A DNA stretch of 64,000 nucleotides from Augochlora pura (taxonomy: Eukaryota > Arthropoda > Insecta > Hymenoptera > Halictidae): contig NC_135778.1 in assembly GCF_028453695.1 (NCBI RefSeq), forward strand, positions 10,352,244 to 10,416,243, written 5' to 3'. A program made the translations under genes and the position numbers. This document shows, piece after piece, positions 45,260-56,620 of the stretch (position 1 is the stretch's first letter; every line of letters starts with the position of its first letter). The notes below the pieces were generated by a model, which did no database searches, was not told the origin of the DNA, and saw only the letters and a list, made by a program, of their open reading frames with translations.

Positions 45260-46500
45260 TATTAAAACTGTACGCATTGAATTAGTGTTTTCTCTAATTA
45301 AGACGCGATCTTTGGATTATGTTTCAAATTTTATTCGGTGAAAAATGTATGTCTGTTGCGACAATTAATGCTATCATTTATCCCACGTTGTATACTTATG
45401 TTAGAATTAAATTCACATTTTGAATTTGGACAACACTTGTCACGCGAAAATTTTGGAAGCTGAAATTTTTACAAAAATTTCGAGTCAACTCTTTCGTTAC
45501 CATATTCTCATAATATAAAACTGTGATATTATAAAAGATTTTCAGAAGTAGTAGTGAAACTCAATAACAAGTCAGACGTGAGATTTTCGTGTTAGCTTCT
45601 TCAATGGTATTATCATTTCGTAATTTCTTAAAATTATCGAAATATATATTTCACTAGTCAGTGACACATACATACTAGCTAATAGTAATGCAACTTTCCT
45701 AATTTAAAGTGTTATGATTTTACTTATTTTCTATTGGATGTACAATGTTCTTTGAATTTATAATTAACTATTTTTAACCGTCCAATTCTTCATTATGACA
45801 ATTTCATTTATTATGAATTTACGCACACAGAATATTAACGCAATACTCAACACGTACATAAGTCACTGAAATCTAAAAAATGTTTCGTTTTATCCCGGGA
45901 CAAAAAGGTTGGAAAGGCAACGTTCATTAATCCCTTCAGGGATGATTTTTGTATAGTTGGGAACAATCTATTTAATTTTCTTTTTTATTTATCATCCACT
46001 TCATTTCGTTCCATGAGGTTTTCTCAGTATTGCTAAGGGATTATGTCGCGAGTAGTTTTTCAACTGATTCTCATTTTCTTCACCCTTAGAATAATCGTAA
46101 TTTTAAGAAAACTGAGTGTACACATACGTGGCCGCATCCCTGAAAGGTTTAATTTTTCTATCATTCTAGCGAATTGCAATCAAAAAAGATTTTAGTATAC
46201 CCTTTCCCTAGAGAACTAAATCTCAAAACAATTCAAGTCACATGGGACAATTTTTAAAAAAGTCATTCCGTTAGTGAAGGCGATAATATACTTCTCGATG
46301 CAAGTGTTTACTTTTACAATAGCCCTGAGCAACTAGTCGACAACTAACCACTATTCGAGTAGTATTAACAAAGTTGCTTATCTGTGGTCAGCTGATTGGC
46401 AGTGGTTCGATCGTTGGATGATCGTCAATGATATCCCACTTATAAAGAGCACCATCCTCCTCCCAAACCCAACAAACTCTCCACTTCTTAGCGCTATGAT
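45260..46500. other. AT-rich non-coding stretch with a family E MITE
   Basis: The only supported feature inside is the MITE at 45927-46152. The rest shows no convincing frame or repeat. Confidence 0.4.
45927..46152 (-). mobile_element. TTAA-flanked MITE, family E copy 3, reversed
   Basis: 226 bp with TTAATCCCTTCAGGGATGAT at left and GCATCCCTGAAAGGTTTAA at right, the best preserved inverted ends of family E. The core TAATTTTAAGAAAACTGAGT, then GTACACATACGTGGC, is the reverse complement of copies 1 and 2. Confidence 0.85.
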
Positions 46501-46870
46501 TTCCGAAGCCAAAGACTCGATTCATTGACCACGTTGCTCACAATTTGCACTACATTCGTGACACAATTACCAAACGGTGGCGTCCATTAACGGTACCGAC
46601 CCGTTCGCCGATCTCGAGCCGGCCAACATCGGTGACGTGTTTCCTCCTAGAGTACACGCATGGAAATCCCTAGAAGGCCATGCATGCAGTGTATCCGTCT
46701 ACACTCGAGAGTTGGCGACGGTCGTTCTTTTTTCGGGAACCTCGAGAGGACCGGCAAAACATCAAGGCCTCTCGAGAGTGGCCACGAGCTCTTCAGGGAC
46801 GTACCGTATTACAATGGTCCTCGCTGAGAGGAGAAGAAGAGAAAGCGAGTGATGGAAAGAGAGAAAGAAA

Positions 46871-46890
46871 GAGAGAGAGAGAGAGAGAGA
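46871..46890 (+). repeat. (GA)10 microsatellite
   Basis: Ten perfect GA units preceded by an impure GAAAGAAA tract. Confidence 0.95.
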
Positions 46891-47264
46891 CGGATAGTAT
46901 CGGGCGTCCCGTGGAGAGCCACTCGAGGATCGTGTTTGAGAAGGTATAGGGGTCTCGGTTTTCTCTCGGAGCTTAAAACAAACAGCTCTCACCTGTGCCA
47001 TCGATGGCATAATAACCACCTGTGCCGCTCCTCCACCTCCGGATCGGCTTCTTTCAGCTTTTTGCCTGGTTTCGAGCGAAAACTTTTTTGTCTTCTCCTC
47101 GCCTTCCGCTTCTCTTCTACCGCCGACTGCTCGCGGCCGCCTCTCCGCGTATTATACGGCGCTTATAAAGCTCCCGTGATTATCTACCTTATGCAGTGTT
47201 TCCGTTTATGTATATCGCTTGGTACGCAGACAGACTCGTAACAGGCTTAATGGTTATTCCCCTA

Positions 47265-47296
47265 CGCCGCGCCGCGCCACGCCGCGCCACGCCGCT
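47265..47296 (+). repeat. 10-bp tandem repeat, about 3 units
   Basis: GCCGCGCCAC repeated with slight variation. Confidence 0.8.
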
Positions 47297-47892
47297 CTCT
47301 GGCTCGCTTTCCTTTTTTCACCTTTTAATTGCATGCGATGCTACGGCGAGACCTTGGCGAGCCGTTCGTGTCCCGCCGGTATAACTTCGGAGCGATGAAT
47401 GCAACACTTAATGAAGTCATTTCGACGATGCTTTCACGTGCGGGTTCCTGGAAACACTCGGCGCCGGCTAACGGATCGCACGGGATCCTGTATGTATTAA
47501 TTACTCGGACAACCAAACCGAACGGAAGGAAAAGAACTGCCGAGGAGGATCCCTCTTAACAGATACACGGGGGCTCGACGGTGTTTGCAATGCTGTGATA
47601 TCACCGTGTCGACGAACTTCTAATTGGCCTATGCTGGCCCGTTGCCATTTTCGTTACAATTACAGTGATTAGAACTTTTTCGTTATCATTTCTTAGAAGG
47701 AAAAGAAACTTAATGTTTATCGCGTATTTACCTGTATTTTAATGTTTAAATATTGATAATAGGAGAATAGAATTTGATTCTGAGTTGAAGTAATGGAGCA
47801 ACAGTCATAGTTAGGAGTTTATTATTATTGAAGATCTCCAACACTAGTTTCACTCGTGATAACAAAGGGTTTAAACAGAGCTGGGAAATGCA

Positions 47893-48146
47893 TCGTTCAA
47901 AACGATTTCTAAATGGCTTGACGCTATTTTAGTTCTCTTATATGTATATGTTGTAGAGTTATACGAAAGGAAATGTAATTCAAGAGAAATTGCTGCACTA
48001 ATAGCTTTACTGATCACACGCGATCGAAACGATTTCGAAATGGCATGACGCTATTTTAGTTCATTTATATGCATATGTTGTCAAATTATGTGTTAAGAAA
48101 TTTAATTCAAACGGAATTACTGCAGAACAGTTTTACTGATTACACC
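47893..48146 (+). repeat. 127-bp tandem duplication
   Basis: Two units: AACGATTTCTAAATGGC at 47901 and AACGATTTCGAAATGGC at 48028. Both are followed by TGACGCTATTTTAGTT, then TTATATG and a TTACTGAT(C/T)ACAC end. The units have diverged by point changes. No coding frame is maintained. Confidence 0.85.
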
Positions 48147-48847
48147 TGATACGTCCGAATGTTTTCACGGTTGCAGTTGTAATCAGGAACAAATCAAACG
48201 TTGCAGTAACACGACATCTATACTTATTTTAGAGCAATCAGCTATTCGTAAATACCGCGATTAGCATATCTCAATATGATACGTATAATAATAGATCACC
48301 ATTTTGATGTTCAATGTTTTAAAAGTTTGTAACATGTCATAGGTACTGTTTACAATTATGTTAGAGATTGCGAAGACGGGATTCCATCGCTTTTTACGAT
48401 GTTGACGGAAGATCTGATTTATATTAAATGAAACAATCATGTCCTTGATTATCGTTGACACGTTAGTACTCTACAAAGTTGCACATGTCGTAAGAGCCGG
48501 AAGATCCGCAGTCTAATTACGACGCGATGATCGGAAGGAATGGTAAATATTTCTCATGTGGAACAAAAAGTGCCAACAACCGTTCGTTCCGTGCCATTAA
48601 TTCGCGAACAGGAAATTTCGAGTTGCGATATCGTTGCGGTAAATGAGCACACTGTGCACATTTTTCTTAACGAATTCCCGGTTCGTATTCTGATATTTTT
48701 CTTCTTTGCTCCGGTAATTTAGAAGTATTCATTAAGGGAACAAAGAATCCGTCAGTGTCCCGAGGTGAATAACCAAAGCTCGACGAGGATGGCTAGCATT
48801 TTAATAACGCGGATTGTTACCTTGTAGTTAAAAGAATGAAGCCAGCC

Positions 48848-49470
48848 TACAGGGTGTTCCATAAGACGTGGGCGTGGCCTTGTGTTTTCAGTTACGTCGG
48901 TATCTTGATTGCAACCGCGTGCCTGCAACCGGCGTATTTATATAGTCCCGCGTGCAGTTTATATCTTAATAGTAGTATTTCCCGTCCGATCCCGCCGATT
49001 ACTCGTTACCATACATATTTCATGAATGTCGATTTCAGCATCTCATTTTCAATCTTTCCTCGATAACATCGTAAACTCGCTGGATATCTTCTTTAACATT
49101 TTAATACGACGTAGTCAAGGTTGGATCGTGACGTTCGTAGGCATTGCACATTTTTCCAGATACCTGTCAGGAAGCTCTGACAATGTTTTCATATGTAAAT
49201 CGTTTCTCAGAGTCCTCGATATTTTCTTATAGATCCGAAACCTCGATTACGTGTCTCACAAACTTTCATACATCCTCCGATTCATTTACATTTTTTATTT
49301 AACATTTAATTGCAGCGGCAACACGTCTTAACGCGCTTCAAATATTACGCCCACTGGATCGAAAGTTCTCGAGGAAATTAACAGATAATTATACGCTCGT
49401 GGGAGGAGAACGCAGAGGGGCAGTCTAAATATAAAGATTTCGCGATGTGTGTTTTATGGAACGGCCTGTA
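48848..49470 (+). mobile_element. Possible TA-flanked Tc1/mariner-type element
   Basis: The left end is TACAGGGTGTTCCATAAGAC. The right end read on the minus strand is TACAGGCCGTTCCATAAAAC; the ends are inverted repeats flanked by TA. Ends of this form are common in Tc1/mariner-type elements. The 623-bp interior shows no transposase, so it would be a non-autonomous element or two unrelated ends. Confidence 0.4.
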
Positions 49471-49809
49471 TAAGAAGCTACCTTTTTAACGCAACGAGCA
49501 AAAGATTTACACCGTCGTGCGCCCGGTAATTACCCCGGCATTATGAACCGCTAACGATCGTAATTAGAACTGTCGTTACTTTTATTAAGTGAGCAACGAC
49601 GACCGTGACGGCGATAAATCATACCATGAACGCGCATAAATTGCACACGCCGCTACGAAACGGAATAATAACACGCTGGGAACGCGCGCTATTCCCTAGT
49701 CGCCATTTCCGTGGACGGGGCCTCTCTTCTGACGATACAATCGTTCCCTAATGGAACAGGACAATCAAGAAATCGAGCTGCATCTGGAAATCGTGGGAAC
49801 CCGACACCA

Positions 49810-50180
49810 GTACCCTTTACGCAATTATTACATTGTCTCCTCTCCAACTTTAATTATTTTATCCCTACGTTTTCGTTCGCAAAAATACTCCGCCAAAACC
49901 ATGAAAACGCAAATGCACAAGCAATCATGCGTAATAGCGCAGGGGTTAACCAAGGGTCGAATACGCCCTATCAGCTTTCAGCTAATCGCGAGCCAGTACC
50001 CTTTATACACTTATTACGTAGTATCCTCTTCAACTTTAATTATCTACCTTTACCTTTTTGTTCGCGAAAATATTCCTCCAGAGCCATGAAAACGGGAATG
50101 CGTAAGTGACCCTGCGTAATATCGCAGGGGTTAACCAAGGGTCGAATACGCCCTATCAACTTTCAGCTAATCGCGAGCCA
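49810..50180 (+). repeat. 186-bp tandem duplication
   Basis: Two units, 49810-49995 and 49996-50180. Each starts GTACCCTTTA, contains CCATGAAAACG and the well conserved GCAGGGGTTAACCAAGGGTC, and ends CAGCTAATCGCGAGCCA. The right halves are nearly identical while the left halves have diverged. Because 186 is a multiple of three, frames of 112 and 132 codons stay open across both units (49751-50089 and 49711-50109), but I see no domain. Confidence 0.9.
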
Positions 50181-50189
50181 GCCGACTAA

Positions 50190-50900
50190 AAAATTTATAG
50201 ACCACTGATCAGATAGTCGAAACGACGGGGATTCCGCGAATCGGTCGCTATCTTCAAAAATTTAATTACTGTTACTGCAATATCCCGTTTGATCCGACCA
50301 CGATCCCCGTCCCGATACCTTGATTCAACAGAGCCGCGGTTCATCGTCGGTAAAAACGGCGAGATAATTATTCGCAGTGTCCGTGTCGCAATCAAGCGGG
50401 CCTAATGTTCTCCGCGGTCACGTAACGCCGCAATTAACCCGCGGAGTGATCGATCCAGCGGTTCATTCTCGCGAGGAACGAACAGGAGGAAGAGAAGGAG
50501 GATAGGGAGGTGGAGGAGGAGGTAGTGGAAGGCTGTCCATTGATAAAATCTGTGGACGGGATGCTCGCGTCGTGCGACCGTGTCGTCTAGAATTATCGAG
50601 CAAATACGAGAGCGGCGGCCGCGACTCCTCCGCTACCAGCAGCGGACATGCGTGCCGTGTAAACGTGCACGCGTATTCCCGATCCGAATGAGAGGAGCTC
50701 GTACGTCGGGATCCTGATGTGGCGAGACTAACCGATGCACGGCTCGTTGCCGCTGTCACCGAGCCACTATCTCACTCGTTGGCCCCGCATAAAGCTCGCG
50801 GCGCGGCGCGACGCCCGCCCGCTCGTGCTCTCGTCTCGGCGCCCGCGACCGCCTCCGCTCCGGCGATGCCCGTGTCACTGTCCCTGGCACGCGTGTGCAG
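50190..50900. other. GC-rich island without a recognisable gene
   Basis: Overlapping Pro/Arg/Ser-rich frames on both strands. It could include a promoter or untranslated exon; I see nothing decisive. Confidence 0.35.
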
Positions 50901-51062
50901 CCAATGCAGACCACGTTTAAGCTTGATTCAGAAGACCACCTATCTCAAGCAATCGTATTCCCGATCTTTTCTACGGACTATTACCCTAAGACATGCCGTC
51001 TTAACTTTAAACCGTCGTCTTTAGGATGCCTTTGGGATTTTATTTTATTAAATCGGAAGATT

Positions 51063-51347
51063 GGATATTCTTTTTATTTTATTCATCTTCGTACACGCCG
51101 TAGTTACATTAATAATAACCGAAAATCTACTTCATTCTTTCCCCTGAAATGATCAAAATCCCTAGAATCATGTTAATAAACATGATTTCGATTTAAAAAA
51201 GAATATCCGATCGTCCGGTCTACTACAAACGAAATCATGTTTATTAACATGGTTCTAGGGATTTTGATCATTTCAGGGGAAAGAATGAAGTAGATTTTCG
51301 ATTTTTGGGAATGTAACTACAGCGCGAACGAAAATAAAAAAATATCT
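51063..51347. repeat. Near-perfect long inverted repeat (hairpin)
   Basis: The core arms 51100-51190 and 51230-51320 are 91 nt each. As reverse complements they differ at 6 positions, 5 of them in one 9-nt patch, leaving about 70 nt with a single mismatch. The loop is 39 nt. Looser pairing (TATTCTTTTTATTTTATTC against AATAAAAAAATATC) extends the arms to about 130 nt. The loop itself contains GAATATCCGATCG, resembling the reverse complement of the segment just left of the left arm. A transcript would fold into a long double-stranded RNA. Confidence 0.9.
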
Positions 51348-51779
51348 TGATGTACACAGTACACCGGAATTTTAGTTTTGATTCCTTACGTGTAGCAAAT
51401 AGCTTTCATTTACGAAGCTATCTGGACATTATCCATAACTTTGCAATCGATAAATATTTTTTTGAGAATTCCGTAGGAATAAACTTGAACTCAATAACTT
51501 TTCGAACTATATTCTTTAGTACAGCCATTAATTGGCGACCTTGCCTTCCCGTAGATTTTTATCATACTTAAAAGAAAAAATTACGATAAATTCTGCAAAA
51601 TACAGAATTCTAAACCTTAAAACAACTTTATGAAAAAGGCTTGAAATTCGCGAGAGAAAAAAATCCGAAAAATCACATTCCTCTCAGCGCCCCTATAATT
51701 GACTTGCGTACACTTTTATATGATTTGTCACGTAACACGACTTTCCACTATGTTTTCGACTATTTCGAGTCGTAGGTGT

Positions 51780-52420
51780 TGGATGTCTTTGTGAGCCGAG
51801 CTTAAGGTCCATACCACCCTCGCGAGACGCGTCGCGGGACCGCGTCGCGCCAACAACCGAGTATTTATTAAGCATGGCCCTCGTGCCGACAGTTATGACG
51901 CGAGTCCGCGTTTATTTGTTCGTGTGTCGCGGCGAGCAGCCGGTGATATCTATACCGTTCGCGTTCCCGCTCGTGGGACAAGGAAAACAAGACGGAAGAC
52001 GCGCTTATGGCCGACCGCGGCGCGAATGGCTGCTCGGAGAATCCAGCCGCGAGGACGTGCACACGTCCCGAGCGGTCGTTCCGTATTGTTTTACGACGGC
52101 ATTCGAACGTCATATTACTTTGATCGCCGCTTCAATCGCGCCGACCGACTCGCGAGCCGCTCCGCTCTTCCCTCGACCCGAAAGGAAATTAGCTGTCTCC
52201 AGTTATACATCGACGCTCCGCTGAAACGCTGCTCCGTGATCGAGAAAGCGTACCTCGCGAGATCGAGCCACGATTTCTTCGACAATCATGCTCGACATCT
52301 TCCAATTCACGTATGATGATTGCTATTTATTGGGAGACGGTGATTCAACTCTTTGCGGTTCTCCCCCTTTATCTGGAAAAACCTGCTGGAACGTCGTGTG
52401 ATCCATTCAGAACGGTCGAG
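51780..52420. other. GC-rich island without a recognisable gene
   Basis: Two overlapping plus-strand frames (116 and 130 codons) and minus-strand frames cover the same DNA. They are Arg/Ser-rich with no domain. Confidence 0.35.
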
Positions 52421-52974
52421 GAAGATTGCAATTGCTCTTTATAGGATAATTTCGATTATCTGGACCTTTAATGTTATAAATAAGTATTGAGTATTGGATT
52501 TTGATAATGACGAATACGGAATCTATTTTGTCTATGCAGTAGTAACGATTTCATTATATCTAATATGATGAGGGAAGAGGATAGCTGTTATCACTTGATC
52601 GAAAAGGGTTACCTTGAAAGCACGCAAACCGCATTTCACCGATATTGTTTATATACCGACACGTTGAAAATACTAAGAAATGTTTACGTGTACTTTCATT
52701 TCACCGACAAAAGTTATTATCGATATTTCTTATAATTTTCATACGTACTTTTATAAAAATTAGATATAAAAAAAAGCTTGTTTTGTCAAGAAAAAACCTA
52801 GTTAACGAAGAAAGAAAGCAAAATCGCTTCTTGACCTAGTTAATTTACTTTTTCTAGCTTTTTAAAAAGATCCGCAGTATAATAATTACAACATTAATAT
52901 GTATACTACTCATTCTGCTATACTCTAAATACTTATAGTAGAGAGCAGTGTACATAAATATTCTCTCATCTACA
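52421..52974. other. AT-rich non-coding stretch
   Basis: No convincing frame. I see no transposon end before the family A relic. Confidence 0.35.
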
Positions 52975-53215
52975 ATAAAAATGGATTAAGCAAACTTTTT
53001 ATCATCACACCACTACTTAAAAATCTTGACAAAATTAAATTATTTCATTGAATTAATTAAAAATCGAGAACTTCAGTTGTACGAAATCAATCACCTATTC
53101 GAGTTCTCAAATATTGTATATCCTAACAGAACCAGTTTGATCCTCGTAAAAATTAATTTTCAAGCCTGATCATATAATTCTGCACACATGGGTGACATGG
53201 CAGTCAAAGTGTTAT
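52975..53215 (+). mobile_element. MITE family A relic
   Basis: The right end ACATGGGTGACATGGCAGTC, then AAAGTGTTAT, matches family A (TTTGGGTGACGCGGCCTTCAACGTGTTAA read in order). Inner stretches TTGAATTAATTAAAAATCG, AAATATTGTA and ATTAATTTTCAAGCCTG also align. The terminal TTAA has mutated. Confidence 0.5.
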
Positions 53216-53239
53216 CTCAGTTCTTGCGGTCGCCGAATC

Positions 53240-53900
53240 AAATAATTCTAGCTCCAACATTGATCGGCAACATTCAAAGCGTTATCGAAACTGCTGTCCA
53301 CTGCCTCCTCCAGCATCCGCCATCGGTCCAGTATCTGGGACCGGATGGAAACCCGTCAACCCGTCGAACTGCAAACCGGTTCCGCGAAACCGAGGAACCG
53401 GGGGTCCGAAAGTAGTCCACCCTTTCGCGATCGGCAATTTGTCATGCGTCAAGGGTCCCGCCAGTACTTAGAAGGGGTTGCACCTGCTTCGACGACGTTA
53501 GAGAGCCCGGGCCAAAGATAAACGGGCCGCGTTAAGACTCGGGCATTAATTATCAATTCGTGCTTCGGCCAGGACTGCCGAGGAGTCATAAAGAAAGCCA
53601 CCGGGAGTCTTTCCCTCCTCGTCGATTCAACGTCGACGGAGATTTCCCCTTGGGACGCGGGTTGCACTCGGCGACGACGACGACTCGGCCCGCTCGTTTT
53701 CCACGCTACTTTCTCTCTCCTCTCTATATCGTTCTCTCTCCGCTTTCCGGCGTTATTATTAGGGCCGCGGCCGTGGCTACAAATAATGTCGCCGGTGTTG
53801 AGTGACGCGACGCCACCGCGGGGAGCGGCACGAGGAAGCGTTCAGAATGATCCGCGAGGCTTAGTGTCGCTCGCTTGGTCTATTTACGGGCCACGTTCTT
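53240..53900. other. GC-rich island without a recognisable gene
   Basis: Overlapping frames of 70-80 codons, no domain. Confidence 0.35.
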
Positions 53901-54316
53901 GACAATGCGACGCGATACACACCGATCCTCTGACAACGGCCAATACCAAACTGACAATCGCGGATCCTGGTCCAAGACTACCAAAGACTTCGCATGCTGT
54001 TTCTGTGCTTTGATCCCTTCTTCTGAATAGTTTCAAGCACCTTCGAATGCCATCAAGTATCACTAGCGCTGCCATAGTTGCAATTCTTATAAAGAATCTT
54101 TTGACATTCTAGACTCTTGTAATCCAATTATTATTAGAAGAAGGACAACAATGTTTTTCTTGAGGCATGATTACTATTATACTAATCCTGGAAATGAGTA
54201 TTTTGCACGAAGAAATAGTAACGATTTAATTTAAAAGAAAACAATTTTGGCAAAGCGAGATTCTGGAAAAAGTTTGCATACGTAATTCAACTTCTTACGT
54301 CTCTATTATAGTTGTT

Positions 54317-54561
54317 TTAACCGCTTGCACTATAATAACGAGTCAGACTCGTTACGAACATTTCGTGCACGATTCGATAAATATGGCTGCCAATCATTTC
54401 TATTAAATCGAAACGAAATTCGAATCCCCTGTCATCGAAATTTGGAAATGAACGTAAACAATCAAAACAGTAGAATCATCTCATGAGATCATGGAAATAA
54501 TCAAGGACGAAACAGTCGTAATCAACGTAGCTCTGAAAGACGTAATAATGCAAGGGGTTAA
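54317..54561 (+). mobile_element. TTAA-flanked MITE, family D, reference copy
   Basis: 245 bp from TTAACCGCTTGCACTATAAT to CGTAATAATGCAAGGGGTTAA, which ends in TTAA; the inverted ends match over TTGCA(C/T)TAT. Subterminal GAGTCAGACTCG is palindromic. The core TCGAATCCCCTGTCATCGAA is shared with 57374-57632 and with diverged relics at about 4.5, 6.1, 11.8, 32.8, 34.3 and 36.3 kb. It is the most numerous family here. Confidence 0.8.
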
Positions 54562-54799
54562 CGAGTGCTGATGCTGAGTTTATACAATCTATTAATAAAA
54601 TTTTCTCTCACGATAATCTATTGCTTCACCATTCTTATTCTTATCTCCTACCTCGACCATAACAATAAAAATGAAAGATATATGCCCAAGATACGTAATT
54701 ACTTATTTAATCGAGTACGCACTAATTGGTTAACAGACCACGTCCGAAGGAATTTCACTGAAAAGTGTGCCAAAATTCTGAAATGGGTCACCTTTGTGA

Positions 54800-55500
54800 A
54801 AAAGAAGGCTGCGTTCGGCTCTCGGGGGGGAAAAAAAAAAGGCGAAGCGAAATACACGGTGCCCAAAGCGGTGGGTCCCGCGGAGCCCCGTTGCGCAGCG
54901 CAGCGCATCGAAGAGGAGGGAACGCGCGCCCCAGGGGTGCGCCGTGTCCCGCAGCTGCGCCCCGCACGAACGCGCACCGATGCGCGCGATGTGTCACGAA
55001 ATTAATTGGATGCCCGTTAAATCCGCAGGCGTTAACTTTCGCGTATACGTTTCTTTATCACCTTCGTTTATACGTTTTAATAACGCGTCGCTGCGCTGCG
55101 CCGCCGGACTGAAACAAGCCCCCGACCACTCGGCTATTTCTTTTCGGCTGACGTTTAATCACCGTTTTATCGGGGAGGGAATTTTCGGTGCCGCGACGCG
55201 GCTGCGACTAGGCTGCGGAAGTTATTTAACACCCGTGCCAGATGGAGATGTAAGATAGTTCTTTATTTGCCGCGATCGCTTCGAGATGCTTTTTGCGGAA
55301 TTGGTGTGCCACGGGGCGGGCGACCGGCGCGCGGGTTCCCGCTCGTGTACGCGTTATTAATTGCCGCGATATAATCACGATTGTTTGCGGAGAGAATCGT
55401 GTATTAACAGCCCCGAAACGTTTATACGGATTTAACGGTTTCAAGACAAATTGCTGTGAAGTAGCTGCCACGGAATTCTCGAATTACTTGACTGCGAATT
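54800..55500. other. GC-rich island without a recognisable gene
   Basis: Starts with a G7A10 run at 54824-54840. A 146-codon frame at 54565-55005 starts at GTG with a hydrophobic stretch, then enters this Arg/Ala-rich island. No domain. Confidence 0.35.
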
Positions 55501-55899
55501 TTTATGGAAAATAAGAATCACCTACAATAGTTTCAACAATAGTGACTCAGGAACTTCTGCCTTTTTATAATAAATATAATAGACTGAATACGACACATTG
55601 ATGAACTTTAATTCTTTTACTCTTTTTCTCTTTAAAAAATTGCAGACACTCATTTTTGTCACAGTATGCATCGGCAATCTAGCAATTATACATTGGGCAT
55701 TGTTTATCGGAATAGAGATACGCTTTGCAGTAGATTTCGATTTCTTTTTATGAAAAATTAAAATTTCATCACTATACAACAATGAGATCCATTTGATTTA
55801 TTTCAGTAACGAATAAACGATTGCAAATGATCAAAATGTTTCCGAACATCCTCGGCCGCTCAAATATTCAGGAGGCAACAGTGCAGACTTTTTTCCGGC

Positions 55900-56620
55900 T
55901 GGATCGTTAAGAACCTGTATATTACCGACTCCGCAACAGCTGGTTAAAATCGAAGTCGGACAATCGAGGTCGCTTCCTTGTTATTTATTCGCATTACGGT
56001 TACCCGGCGAGGCATTTAAGTATTCTGTTTGAGATCTCCGTCACGAAACTGACCGGCTATTACAAGCCGAGCGGATTCATAGTCTAATGAAAACCGGACG
56101 CACGGTTAACGTAACTATTAATTCTGTAAACGCGGTTATTGAAATTCCCCAGACGAACCGTGAATGGTGGATTCGAGAGGGCGAGGCGTGCAGGAGGGAG
56201 GGCAGCGGTAGAACCAGGTGCCCATCCGTTTGTTAAGCACCGAGCCGGCCACACAGAGGCAGGGGCCCGGGGGCGCAAAAAGATGCGTGTGGCATCCGCG
56301 GTGGCTCATTAACCGAGCTGCCTCTAAATTGGCCTCGCGGCAGCTCCGTAGCTACTTCTTAAGCAACCCGTGGAATATTTATGCCCGCCGCGTGGCCGGA
56401 ACCGGCCGACCCGACCCGACCCGTCGCATCGGTTCCTTTCGTTTAGCCTATCCGGAACGGAACCATACTTCTCGCACCTTCGACTTCTTTAACGGTCGTT
56501 ACGCGGGACGTTAATCGTCCTCGGAAAAGCCCGCTGAAATAACTTTATCGTCCACTGTAACGGGTCAACGGAAACGATGAAACGATGATGACGGTGAGAA
56601 GATGAGGTCTGCATTAGATT
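55900..56620. other. GC-rich island without a recognisable gene
   Basis: Frames of 64 and 98 codons on opposite strands, no domain. Confidence 0.35.

Larger units (their letters stand above)
46500..47640. other. GC-rich island with GA tract and decamer repeat
   Basis: Holds (GA)10 and a GCCGCGCCAC decamer repeat. The frame at 46577-46852 begins at GTG and ends in Arg/Glu-rich sequence; no domain, no gene called. Confidence 0.4.

Noticed and set aside
46577..46852. 91-codon frame with a plausible N-terminus
   Set aside because: The start is GTG, not ATG, and the end is microsatellite-derived.
54565..55005. 146-codon frame with a hydrophobic N-terminus
   Set aside because: Starts at GTG, passes a G7A10 run and ends in low-complexity Arg/Ala sequence.
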